DNA of 64,000 nt from Branchiostoma floridae (taxonomy: Eukaryota; Chordata; Leptocardii; Amphioxiformes; Branchiostomatidae), in assembly GCF_000003815.2 (NCBI RefSeq), contig NC_049988.1, forward strand, positions 8,219,763 through 8,283,762. The letters are read 5' to 3'. The stretch's first letter is position 1, and each line of letters begins with the position of its first letter. Shown here in pieces: positions 47,137 to 58,900 of the stretch. A program made the translations under genes and the position numbers. The notes beneath the pieces are model-generated. The model worked only from the letters and a program-made list of their open reading frames with translations. It did not search any database and was not told the origin of the DNA.

Positions 47137-50100
47137 GGTTGGGCACAAGTGAGCCGATTCTATCTGAGCATCTTCTCTGCCAAGACGGGAGGATCTGAAA
47201 ATACCTTACAGACTCCTGGCGCCATGAGAAGAAACAACTACACCTTCATCTTCAACTTGATTTCCTTCCTTCTGGCAGGTAAATAGAAGTATCTTAGAAG
47301 TATTTTCTCAGAATCTTTCTAAAAATATGCGTTGGAAAAATTTCGCAGACATTAGCTTTTAGCAGTGAATGTGTTCGGTTGCATTTAGAAGCAGTGTATA
47401 TGGTATCTAACTGCACTTGGGGCACCGGTGCCGCACGGCGGGGTTCGTTCACTGCGGCACTGTTGTGTTATTTTCGCCGACTTTTTATGATTTAGATATT
47501 GCATAATACGTAAAAGTATGACTTAGAGGACAACAAAATATACAAAACGTAAGAAAATTCGTTCGTTATCTCTGAAATTCCTTGAGTCTTCTACGAAGCC
47601 CAGAGTGCCACACCGGTACCCTAAGTGCAGTGAGATACCACCGTTAGTTTACTATATTAGAACCGTTGCTAGTAGTACAGCTATATATACTAGCTCGTTT
47701 CAATTGCGAGTCTGAGGCGATAGTCAGGCTGTAAGGTATTTTGAAAGTGTGAATCACTGCAAGATAACCGTAATGCAGGGCTTTCTTGGGGTCACGCCCT
47801 TCCTACACACATGTACTACACAGGAAATTACTGTACACCTCGCCGAACGACCTGTAGAGTGTTATGATTAGGCCACAGCAAGTAAATTTTATGGATGACA
47901 TCCTGTGCAGACAGCAAAAATAGAGAGATAGGGCGAAAAAAAAACAAGATGGGTAAAAAAACAAGATGACAACGTTTTCCAAATAGATGCCATGAACGTA
48001 ACAAGAAGGGACAAAACATCATATCACAGCCAACAAGGCATTCATTTCTGCATTCAAGACGTGCACTGGTGCAGTAAAAGTGACACTTGGTATCACTTAC
48101 CAACATGGAAACTACACTCATGGCTTCCATATTGGTGCCACTTTTGCAACTATCCAACTAGTTTCAATTCTACAACTACAGTCATGGCTACCTCGCTAGT
48201 GTCATTTAGGATACAACACAACTTATTTTGGAATTGTAGACCATCTCCAAAGAAGAAAGATTTTCTGAAATCAGGCAAAAATTAATGAGCGAACTGATGT
48301 CATCCATAAAATTCACTTGCCGTGGCCTTATAAAGTAAAGCGCGATTGCACCAGACTGCAATCATGTTCTGTCCTGAGGCCAGGGTTATCAAACCAAATA
48401 CTTATAAGGAACGGTTGATAGCAGGCATCGTCCTGGTGTTAGCACGCTTAAGAAGTATATGAGTCTAAATGTACTTCCTTTCATAATTTTAACGGTTAAT
48501 AGGGAGAAAATTAAGATTATTTTGAATTGCGTATCTTGTACTGCCCTTGTGTATAGCATTACACAACGTTGGACAAGCGCTGAAAAGTAATCCTGTTTCG
48601 CAAACAAGAATTCGATCGAAAAACCAATAGTGACTGCCAAACCCATGTCTGAAAACTGTAGCCCGAGGTAGGGAGATAATAGGAGCATACAGACGCTGCC
48701 TGCGCACGTGTAACGCTAGATTACTGTGAAATCTTCAAATCTTTCGAGAGAATTATGCCCCGGGGTGTAAATCACATAACACTGCACCGATAAGCAAGGA
48801 GAAGACGTAGTTATCTTCACTAACGTTATATCATATATAGCCTACGCGAGAACTACGCTCAGTATCGTCGATATCCTAAAAGTGTATGACGTATAACTTT
48901 GACTTCGTAAAGGTCACATTGGTTTGATTTTTTCGTGTATTCTACAACATACGATCTTCTTTCGTCATAGGACGTTGACGTCTCGACTCAATAATCAAAT
49001 AACAGGCAGTGAACATGCGTTGAAGATAGCATCTTTCAACTGCAGGGAGCTTTTTTAAACGCATTTCTGATGTCTGTAGCTTTTAGGGTACGGTCCAAGT
49101 TTCTTATAACCAAGCTAAGGCCATAGCAATTAAATTTTATGGATGACATCCTATGCAGAATGCAAAAAAATGAGATAGCGAGAAAAAACAAGATGGGTAA
49201 ATAAAAACAAGATGGCTAAATTTTCAAGTTAGACACCATAAACGTCGTAAGAATATTTGAAGTGACAAAACGTGGCATCACAACTAACAAGGCATTCATT
49301 CCTGTATTTAAGAAATGATCTAGCGCAGTAAAAGCGATACAGTACTAGTGTGGTACACTGGTATCACTTGTCAAGTAGGCTACAACACAACATGTTTGCC
49401 TATTTTGGTCTATCTAACCATTCCCGAAGAGGGAAAATGTCTTCTTTTTTTCTAAAATCAGGCGAAAATTATTGAGCGCGTTGATGTCATCCATAAAATT
49501 TACTTGCTGTGGCCTAACAGCCTGAATTGATATAGATGCACAGTCTGATACGGCATAACTGTGAATAGAGAGGACTACTCTGACAAACTCTACTACATAA
49601 TCGTGAGGCATGACAGTGGAAAATATAGAACCAATCAATACCAATGAATTTCATAATATTAAAAAATATATATCATCTTCATAGTCCTTTTCGTCCTGAC
49701 CGACGCTTTGAAAATATATTGCTCCATTATTAGTATTTAACATTCAAGACATTATTACACAAATCCAGAACCGATGTGAATTATTACTCTCTCACGTAGT
49801 AACTATTTGGCTACGTGATTGATATGATATGATTATCTGATATGCATGTACTCAATAACAGTTACAGATAAATGGCACATGAAAGAACTATTCGAGCGCT
49901 TTATGTTATATCACACACCTACACATTGACGTAAAAGAAACCAGAGGCCTTTTATTGAACTAGTGGATCGGTACAATCGACATAGTTTTCGTTACACGCA
50001 ATTGCTTGGTGGCGTCTGTTGGAATCACTGGTCTTCCCCCATGGGTTAGGTAGAGCTTTGTGGATAGCTGTTCAGCAGAAGCACATACTATGCGTGCATA

Positions 50101-52763
50101 AAAGAGATAAAATATAGACATTGTGTCTACGGTAATGACCCAGGGCTACTGATATGGAGACAATGAAGTAAAAATGGTGAAATTAAGAAGATAGAGGGTG
50201 GTATATCAATCATTTCCCAATGCAGAATGTGTCATGTCAAATCTGGGAGCTTCTCCAGAATTTTAAGGATTCTTGAGAACTCTAGCTGAGGTTCCCAGAA
50301 TTCTGGTTGGGGTTCCCAGAATTCTGGCAGTGTTCCTCATTTTGCAGAATTCTCCATGGCCAGCATTGTGACTACTGTAACAAGAATGTATTTTGTCTTC
50401 TTGTCAGCGTCCTTTTCTCTAAAGGAGGTGGGCAGCACGTGTATGTACAGTGAGCGGACCAGTCTGAAGATCCAGGCCCTGGAGAGAGGGGTGTTCCCCG
50501 GCAGTGAAGAACATCTGCTCACGGACAATGATACACTGCTCTGCAGGTAAACCTTAATCATAGAGGAAGATACATATAGACAGTATTGTATGACAAACGG
50601 AACATTGCTTTAATAGATGGAACAAATCAAGGAAGTGACAGTATTCTATAGGGTATTCACAACTGAGATTTGGTACAATTCGGGTAATGATGAATTAACT
50701 CAGGTAACACCTTCTATGAAGCAAACATTGGTGTTAAACACAAGGGGATAGACATTTAAGAGTTAGGGAATTAATTGGATGCAATCAATAGGAAATAAAT
50801 CCATCAGTATTTGATAATGGACCTCGGCGGTACCCCATCAGAGCCTAATCTGAAGCACCGGTCTTGACCGCAAAGTGAAGATTTTACAAAATGACTAAGT
50901 GCAGACTTTTAAATTTGGTCTTGTCGGGAGTATAAAAAAACAGGGAAAGCTCGTAAAGGTATTGGTATTTCAAGCTCACGTACGAAGTTACACGTAGAAC
51001 CTATCAAGTTTAAATGTATTCCGCGACTTCTAATATCAATCTATATCAAAATGTGCCGACGATTTTATTTATCATTCCAGTCAGTACAGGGACTTCGTGT
51101 TGTGCTCCAGCTATGTCCTACATCAGGAACCCGGATGTTCGCTAAGAGACCTTCCTACAGTCTTCCCGACATTCTACACGTATCAGGACACTGTGGGGCC
51201 AGACTGTTACCTACCGGGCAGAGGTGGGAGCTAAACACTCAGTCATTCATCTACCTATTCACTTATTCACTCACTCATTAATTCACTCACTCTCTCACGC
51301 ACACACTCATTCCTTTACTCACTCTCTCATTTCTTCACTTATGGCTGATCACTTACTCGCGTACTCAAGTGATGTCGACAAGTGCCTCAAGTAATTATAA
51401 GTGACAAGGATTTAATGAAGGGCTTGGTCACATAGGTCGTGGGATCGTCGTACGATCGCTAACCTCGGGCATTTTGGTGGAGAAAAATGTACACACTTGG
51501 TTAACAAAATGCTGTTTCAGATTGATGTCGAAGGTTGGTTTTGTCACGGCCTGCTTGAAATTCCTATTACCCCCTTCACATTATATACGATCTTCGGACG
51601 TTCTTCGCGATCGCAGGAAGGTCGGCTGATTTTAAGATCTTAAGATGGTCTTGCGTATTTTTCGCCTCAAAACTGTCCCCCTCACATATACGCGAGGCTC
51701 GTGAGATCGACGGTGAATAAATCTATGATAATAAACCTCCCATGACCTCTTGCACGCGGACAAGGTAACACAAAACGTTCCTCAAAAAAGGCAAGAGATC
51801 AATAAATGTTGCTTATTTTGTTGTCGTAATCTTTTTAACCAATGAATGGAATGCGCGGGCATAATAGAAATGACGCAAGAAAAGAAAGTGTGTCACAAAG
51901 CCAGTCTACATACTGCCACACCGGCCACAATGTTAGAATTACCCTCACATTCCCAGAAATTCAATATTTGTAAACAAACGGGAGTCGGGCGAACGTCGCC
52001 CGAACGTTGCCCAACTGACGGGCGTTCGCCATCCGATTTGCGCTCGATGATTCGCCCGACTCCCGTCTTTGCTCGCCTATCGGTCTTCAATCGTTGGATT
52101 GACGCAAGACTATTGACCGATACCCTTGCAAGGTACACACGATTTGTACGCACAATCTGCGACTCGGTAACGAGCTGTGCGATTTTGGAGATTTCCTTCG
52201 ACTAGTCGCATATGTTAAGAACATGTTTCGCTGCACCGCGACCGTCGTAAGACTCCTGAAAACTGCCGGCGATCCGTAAAAATCGCAAGATGATCGTGAG
52301 AACACCGGACGTCTTACTCACGAAAATGTCATTCAGAGTTCGTAAACTAGTCTTCCGATCGAATCGCGCCTAATGTGAAGGGGGTATATGGCATCAAAAT
52401 CGTACGACGATCGCCCGACGCGCCCTAAGTGTTCTCTCGTGTTAGCTTTGAGAAGAAATTTGATTGCTGGTATCCCAGCCATCAAATGAAAGTTATTCAT
52501 ATACGATGAACTCCCCTAATAAAACATTAGTGTGAATCCTCATGGTATCTCCCACACACAATCCCGTTGCAGGAAGTTACGCCGTCCATCGGATGACGTC
52601 ACTGCAGATAGACGGGTGTAAGAGGTACGTGTGTCTGGGGATGTTACAGAACTGCAGTGACGTCTTCCTGGGGAAGGTAGCTACCATGGACCAGGACAGC
52701 CTCTGTACATGGCCGGGCGATCAGTTGGGGTGAGAACAAACAACTTTGTATGTTTATTACCAT

Positions 52764-52860
<97 letters not shown>

Positions 52861-54276
52861 TGTGTAGCTGTGACTGTGGCTGTGTGTGTATGTGTGTGTG
52901 TAGCTGTGACTGTGGCTGTGTGTGTATGTGTGTGTGTAGCTGTGACTGTGGCTGTCTCTATCTCTCTATCTCTCTCTCTGTGTCTGTATGTGTGTGCCTG
53001 TGTGTCTGTGTGCATGCAGGTTTGTGGATGAACAGCATAACTCGACAAAGTCCGAATGGATTGTATTCATATTTTGTATGTTGATAGGTCTTGATGAGGC
53101 CTTGAAGTGATTAGATTTTTGGCCCGCTAGTGGCATGTTTTCATGTTACTTTTCTCGTATCGTTTTATGAACCATGTATCTTTGGTGTGTATAATGATTT
53201 ATCTATTCTAACAAAATCACTGTATTTTAACGTTTAGGGTGTACATGGAGTTATATGACTGCGTTGACTACGCCCAAGCTGTGACCAACTACACGGAAAG
53301 CCTGCTAGCAGACGAGGTGTTGAAGAGGGTGCACGAGACTGCGTACGGCCACTGCAAGGGCAAATACAAGCGGGAACGAGAGCCGTTCGACCCGCCTGAC
53401 TCCATCTTCGCCGTCTGCGTCTCGGTGCCCGCCTTCCTGACGTTTGTAGCCGCGGTGGTGCTAGCGTCCTGGGACTACATCCGAGGAAAGCAGTGAATAA
53501 GCTTATAATTACGTCATTCCTCTCGCTGCCTGTTTAGACTCGGTTCACGTAGAGTCTCTCTGATTGGCTGTCTGTTGGCTGTGCCAAGTTTCCTCTTTTT
53601 TTGAATAGCTAGACCGTTATAGCAGTGACGTACGTGTTTGAGACAAACGCATGCAAGTACGTGTCTTACAGGTAGGCATGAAATGGCTTGGTGTAAGAAA
53701 CTTAGTAAGCACATGGTACAGTCATTCTCCTACGCAAAGCCTCGTTCATAGCCTATACAATATACCTTGGGGAGACTCTGCTAAACCTGACTGCGATTAT
53801 AGGTTTTGTGGGCGTGTCCTTTAACCAGCTGTCAGCCAATCATAGCATCGACTTTACTTGAAGACACCAGGCTATTCTCTGATTGGCCGACAGCTGGTAA
53901 GAAGCCACGCCCACAAAAGCGGAAACTTGAGTGTGGTTTAGACTTTAGTAGAGCGTCGAGGTATATTGTATAGTCAGTGTGCGTGGCTCTGCATAGGAGA
54001 ATGTTTATGGTGCATGTTTTACGTGCCTGGCATGGCTTTTCTTGGTCTTCCCTCAGACAGAGTGGGATCGTCCACTGTGTGACGTAATAAGGCACTGTAA
54101 CTCACTCAGACTGCGCTTGGCACTTACCTTGCACCATAGCACAAGGCCCTATTGAAGTTTGACTCAATGCTCTAACCTAAAACTACAGGTCCACCGGGGA
54201 GTCTGGACGTACCGATACGTTCTCTATGGACCGCGTCATGGTGACCATGGACTTGAAACTGCCGGGATCACAATAA
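47137..54276 (+). CDS. RAMP-like: RAMP-like receptor activity-modifying protein, single-pass membrane protein
   Basis: RAMPs are type I membrane partners that traffic and retune calcitonin-receptor-family GPCRs. Exons: 47137-47278 (ATG at 47224), 50408-50546, 51081-51223, 52573-52729, 53238-53492 and 54189-54276, giving 278 aa. If intron 5 is retained, the frame ends at the TGA at 53494-53496, giving 250 aa. An acceptor at the start of the first exon suggests an upstream non-coding exon. The start gives a signal peptide (MRRNNYTFIFNLISFLLA). Exon 5 carries the RAMP signature: a Cys-x-Trp just before it, then YMELYDC, and DPPDSIF leading into a membrane helix with the RAMP-like Pro (VSVPAFLTFVAAVVL). 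Cys spacing in the membrane-proximal domain (C-x16-C-x15-C-x30-C) closely follows vertebrate RAMP1 (C-x16-C-x14-C, then 31 to the last Cys), but the fifth Cys is missing. The ectodomain is about 100 residues longer than usual. The exon 3 acceptor could instead be at 51090, removing three residues. Confidence 0.8.
47402..47640. mobile_element. MITE-like element in RAMP-like intron 1
   Basis: Left GGTATCTAACTGCACTTGGG and right CCTAAGTGCAGTGAGATACC are near-inverse, each followed inward by CACCGGT-type sequence. Confidence 0.75.
47870..48329. mobile_element. Non-autonomous inverted-repeat element (AGGCCACAGCAAGT family), copy 1
   Basis: The left end AGGCCACAGCAAGTAAATTT runs on to TATGGATGACATC and is inverse to the right end GATGTCATCCATAAAATTCA running on to CTTGCCGTGGCCT, giving about 33-bp terminal repeats. 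No transposase. In RAMP-like intron 1. Confidence 0.85.
49117..49516. mobile_element. Non-autonomous inverted-repeat element (AGGCCACAGCAAGT family), copy 2
   Basis: Same ends as 47870-48329, with an interior that aligns: AACAAGATGGGTAAA near the left and TCAGGCGAAAATTATTGAGC near the right. Partial left ends of the family also occur at about 31195-31260 and 31567-31640. Confidence 0.85.
50815..50975. repeat. Degenerate copy of the AGAGCCTAATCTG..GGGAGT repeat
   Basis: Shares AGAGCCTAATCTG, GACCGCAAA, TCGGGAGT and GCTCG(C/T)AAAG in order with the repeat at 60130-60250. In RAMP-like intron 2. Confidence 0.55.
51568..52386. mobile_element. Non-autonomous element with perfect 16-bp ends in RAMP-like intron 3
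   Basis: Starts TACCCCCTTCACATTA and ends with the exact inverse; TAT flanks both sides, a possible 3-bp target duplication as made by PIF/Harbinger elements. A nested inverted pair ACGGGAGTCGGGCGAA / TTCGCCCGACTCCCGT lies at about 51979-52068. It is 819 bases. The internal frames show no transposase motif. Confidence 0.88.
52767..52960. repeat. (GT)n microsatellite plus a 34-bp minisatellite
   Basis: A long GT run to about 52852 is followed by three units containing GTAGCTGTGACTGTGGC, in RAMP-like intron 4. Confidence 0.95.
53723..54004. mobile_element. MITE-like element in RAMP-like intron 5 / alternative 3' UTR
   Basis: Ends CATTCTCCTACGCAAAGC and GCTCTGCATAGGAGAATG are near-inverse, with the internal pair CCAGCTGTCAGCCAAT / ATTGGCCGACAGCTGG. 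Same family as 28211-28416. Confidence 0.8.
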
Positions 54277-54306
54277 CACAGTCAGTTTTGATAGCCATGG
54301 ACTTCC

Positions 54307-54550
54307 ATGACATTTCTATAGATATGGACATATAGAAGAACTTCAAGTCGTGATGGAAGGTTTACCACAACATAAAGGCTCACTTTAGGTGAATCAATGC
54401 CGCTGTGAGTCACAGTGTGGCGCTCTTAAACCATGACATTTCTATAGATATGGACATAGAAGAACTTCACGTTGTGATGGAACTTGGAAGGTTACCACAG
54501 CTCACTTTAGATGAGTCAATACCGCTGGGTGTCGCATTGTGGCACTCTTA
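54307..54550. repeat. Two tandem units of about 120 bp in the RAMP-like 3' UTR
   Basis: Both contain GACATTTCTATAGATATGG, AGAAGAACTTCA, GATGGAA and GGC(G/A)CTCTTA in order. Confidence 0.85.
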
Positions 54551-54689
54551 GACCAGGGGGAGCATTCTTGGTTGCTTTACTTGTGTGGTAGAAGGACTTG
54601 TAATACGATTGTATCTAGAATCTGTTATCACTATTGTATTATATGGACAGGTATCAATACAAAGCCGGATACATAACAGTATAATCAAG

Positions 54690-54885
54690 GAAAAGGCCCA
54701 AGGATGGCCAATCAGCCTAAAGTAAAGGCCCAAGGATGGCCAATCAGAACCAAGGAGAGGCCTGGCACCTAAAGATGGCCAATCAGTAACAATGAAAGGT
54801 CTGGGAATGGCCAATCAGCACCAAGGAAAGGCCCGATGATAGCCAATTAGAAGCTAGGTAAGGCCTTGAAATGGCCAGTCAGCAT
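54690..54885. repeat. CCAAT-containing minisatellite in the RAMP-like 3' UTR
   Basis: About six imperfect units of roughly 32-35 bases, most carrying ATGGCCAATCAG and AAGGCC. GGCCAATCAG matches the CCAAT box bound by NF-Y. Whether it acts as one is unknown. Confidence 0.8.
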
Positions 54886-54971
54886 TACGGATAATTAACT
54901 AATGTGAATTTGTACATGTAATAGAAATGGAATGAAGAATAAGCTTAAGGCCGCTGGTCGGTTATCTGTTG

Positions 54972-54977
54972 AATAAA
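54972..54977 (+). terminator. Probable polyadenylation signal of the RAMP-like gene
   Basis: AATAAA about 700 bases after the last coding exon. It is the first good signal on this strand seen downstream. Confidence 0.5.
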
Positions 54978-55213
54978 GCAATTCAAAATCTAATACGTTA
55001 ATTATAATGCTTGAATTTCAATATCAATGTGAATGATATTTGCTTAACAAAATGTTTAACAGTCATAATGATTAAACAAGCTACTTTCTTGACTTTATGT
55101 GTGGTTCCTTTGTCGTTTTAACCCTATGAATCTGTTTAGAAATGTTGATATTACTATAGGTCTGTAAAAGTAACTTCATTTGAACAGTCATGCTGATTTT
55201 GTTTGAACCTTTG

Positions 55214-55219
55214 TTTATT
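55214..55219 (-). terminator. Possible polyadenylation signal of the acidic-repeat gene
   Basis: TTTATT on the plus strand is AATAAA on the minus strand, about 690 bases past the stop at 55908. If used, the two convergent transcripts end within about 250 bases of each other. Confidence 0.35.
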
Positions 55220-55907
55220 CATGAGAAGCTCAGATCGGAAGCTCAAATGGACTTGCAGGTCTCATAGTTGTACGTATTGTAACACAAGAACATTTCGTTT
55301 GCAGTTTATATACACAGCACTGAAACATACATTTTTACATGAAGGCACAGGTTAGATAATCTTACTAGTGGAGCTTTTATATCCAAGTCAGACTCATCAG
55401 GTTCATTTTACTGACAAGGTACGAAAAGGGAATCAATCACAGAAATAGTGCCATATATTGAAAGAAATTCACAAAATAAAACGGCAAACATTACACGCAA
55501 AGAAATCAAAGCAACACAACAACAATGTACAATTGAATGCACTCTTCTACGCAGTACAGGCTTTTTAAGGTAGCATCTTTATACGAGAGTATATAAAATG
55601 GTGCTCTGAAACAGTCTTAATGCTAGTTTACCTTTACTCGTGTAGTAATCTATATCCAATGTTTATCAGGGGATTTCAAATTGCAATATACTCCGCGGAT
55701 AAAGGTGATGTAGCGTTAACTGTTCTTCGTTGAATACAATCAATCCACTGTTGATGGTTTTTATGTCGGAGGCCTTAAGCTACAGCGTGGGTGTTCTGTA
55801 CAATATACATGAATTACAAACATACTGTTGTAGTCTTCCTAGCCAGAGTATGGTTTATCCAAGACCTTTCCAACAGACTATAGAGTGACAGACTACCGTA
55901 TGAGTGA

Positions 55908-58900
55908 CTACCGGGTCGTCTTGTCGCCCTTCATCTTGCTAACAAGGTCCTTCAACACCTGCATGGACTCCTGTGGGGAGGGAGGGGGGTAGAGGTCAGA
56001 TACAAGTTCACATGTAGCTATAGTGCCATCATTAACATACTAGTATATTGCTAATGTGTTAGACATCTTGAAGCATGTGGCATTTTTGCACTGTCATGCA
56101 ATAATAAAGATCATGCATTGTTGAAGCAGCACTATGTTTGAAAAAGCAAAACAAGTAAAACGAAAAGAGATGATACTCACCTTCAGCAACTTTGGAAACT
56201 CATCTTCGTTTGCAGAAGTTTCGTCCACTGTAATATCCTTTTTTGGGTCTTTGTCTTCTGTTGTAGTCTCTTTTTGTTCGCCTGTGGTAGCTTCCAATTC
56301 TTCCGCATCATCCCTTTCTGCTGTCTCCTCCTCTGTATTGGTGTCTTCTTCATCTTCTTTTATCATCTCTTCAGCAACATCCTCGTCGTCTGTGGTAGAC
56401 TCTTCCGCAACACCCCCATCGTCATCAGTGGTTTCTCCCTTTGTCTCACTTGTAGGCACTTCACTAGCTGCTTCTGTGGCGGACTCCTGATCCGAAAGCT
56501 GCTCCTTGGCAGCGGCTTCTAATTCTTCAACGGCCATTTCAGCGGTATCTCCACCATCTGCGGGGAACTCTTCATTTGCATCTGTATCAGCCCCACCTTC
56601 TATACCAGTCTCCTGTTCTGTATCCGCCTCCTGTTCTGTATCAGCCTCCTGTTCTGTATCAGCCTCCTGTTCTGTGTCAGCCTCCTGTTCTGTATCAGTC
56701 TCTTGTTCTGTGTCAGTTTCCTGTTCTGTATCAGCCTCCTGTTCTGTATCAGCCTCCTGTTCTGTATCAGCCTCTTGTTCTGTATCAGCCTCCTGTTCTG
56801 TGTCAGTCTCTTGTTCTGTATCAGCCTCCTGTTCTGTATCAGCCTGTTCTGTATCAGCCTCTTGTTCTGTATCCGCCTCTTGTTCTGTATCCGCCTCTTG
56901 TTCTGTGTCAGCCTCCTGTTCTGTATCAGCCTCCTGTTCTGTATCAGCCTCCTGTTCTGTGTCAGCCTCTTGTTCTGTATCAGCCTCTTGTTCTGTGTCA
57001 GTTTCCTGTTCTGTATCAGCATCCTGTTCTGTATCAGCCTCTTGTTCTGTGTCAGCCTCCTCTTCTGTATCAGCCTCTTGTTCTGTGTCAGCCTCTTGTT
57101 CTGTACCAGCCTCTTGTTCTGTGTCAGTTTCCTGTTCTGTATCAGCATCCTGTTCTGTATCAGCCTCTTGTTCTGTATCAGCCTCCTGTTCTGTATCAGC
57201 CTCTTGTTCTGTGTCAGCCTCTTGTTCTGTACCAGCCTCTTGTTCTGTGTCAGCCTCCTGTTCTGTATCAGCCTCCTGTTCTGTATCAGCCTCCTGTTCT
57301 GTGTCAGCCTCCTGTTCTGTATCAGCCTCTTGTTCTGTGTCAGTTTCCTGTTCTGTATCAGCATCCTGTTCTGTATCAGCCTCTTGTTCTGTGTCAGCCT
57401 CCTCTTCTGTATCAGCCTCTTGTTCTGTGTCAGCCTCCTGTTCTNNNNNNNNNNNNNNNNNNNNNNNNNNNNNNNNNNNNNNNNNNNNNNNNNNNNNNNN
57501 NNNNNNNNNNNNNNNNNNNNNNNNNNNNNNNNNNNNNNNNNNNNNNNNNNNNNNNNNNNNNNNNNNNNNNNNNNNNNNNNNNNNNNNNNNNNNNNNNNNN
57601 NNNNNNNNNNNNNNNNNNNNNNNNNNNNNNNNNNNNNNNNNNNNNNNNNNNNNNNNNNNNNNNNNNNNNNNNNNNNNNNNNNNNNNNNNNNNNNNNNNNN
57701 NNNNNNNNNNNNNNNNNNNNNNNNNNNNNNNNNNNNNNNNNNNNNNNNNNNNNNNNNNNNNNNNNNNNNNNNNNNNNNNNNNNNNNNNNNNNNNNNNNNN
57801 NNNNNNNNNNNNNNNNNNNNNNNNNNNNNNNNNNNNNNNNNNNNNNNNNNNNNNNNNNNNNNNNNNNNNNNNNNNNNNNNNNNNNNNNNNNNNNNNNNNN
57901 NNNNNNNNNNNNNNNNNNNNNNNNNNNNNNNNNNNNNNNNNNNNNNNNNNNNNNNNNNNNNNNNNNNNNNNNNNNNNNNNNNNNNNNNNNNNNNNNNNNN
58001 NNNNNNNNNNNNNNNNNNNNNNNNCAATTCCTCAGCCTCCTGTTCTGTATCAGCCTTCTGTTCGGTATGAGCCTCCTGTTCTGTATCAGCCTCTTGTTCT
58101 GTATCCGCCTCTTGTTCTGTGTCAGCCTCCTGTTCTGTATCAGCCTCCTGTTCTGTTGGAGATTCCTTTTCTGTAGCAGTCTCTTGTTCTGCGACGATTC
58201 CTGCTTCTGTTGTGGTCTCTTCTTCTGGGACAGTCTCTTCTTCTGTAGCCGTCTCTTCAACGGTAGCCGTCTCTTTTTCTGTAGCAGTCTCTTCTTCTGT
58301 AGAAATCGCTTCTTCTGTAGCCGTCTCTTCTTCTGGGGCAGTCTCTTCTTCTTCTGTAGCCATTTCTTCAACTGTAGCCGTCTCTTGTTCTGTATTCGTC
58401 TCCTGTTCTGTAGCTATAACGTTGTCCTTTCCTGACGCAGTCTCGTCTGCATGAACCTCAGCTCCACCCATGTCTGCCTCAGTGTACCCCGTATCATTTC
58501 CCGGCATCTCTTCCTCATTCTCAGAGAACATCTCTTGTTTCATTTCTGCATCTTCCTCATTCAAGATTGTTTCTTTGGTAGTTTCTCCCGGGACCGACGT
58601 TGACTCCGTACAGTCAGTCGTAACCTCCACAGAATAAGCGTCGTTCAGCAGTTTACTCTCTGATTCTTCATCTTGTGGTTTTACAGCTTCGTCAAGATGA
58701 TCAAGGCTAGTTTTCACATCTTCCATACTTTCTTCCTTGTCACTGAAGCCCTGGAAATCGACCATTTCCTCTTCATTTTTGTACATTTCCAGTTCAGTAG
58801 GCGCATTCTCAGCTGATTTTCCATGGTGCGTCTTTGTGGCTTCCACAATCTTTGAACACAAAGAAATAGTGTTATAATTTGTGCCATTCAATAAGATATC

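Noticed and set aside
51846-52205. 119-codon open frame inside the RAMP-like intron 3 element
   Set aside because: It lies inside the 16-bp-TIR element and reads through its internal palindrome. No transposase motif (DDE/D, HTH) was seen.
56506-58435. Very long plus-strand open frames (Ser-Val-Ser-Ala-Ser-Cys, Leu-Phe-Cys-Ile-Ser and Tyr-Gln-Pro-Pro-Val-Leu repeats)
   Set aside because: They are by-products of the 18-bp minisatellite, which has no stop in several frames. The minus-strand TEQEAD frame has proper splice sites, phase and a signal-peptide exon; the plus-strand frames do not.
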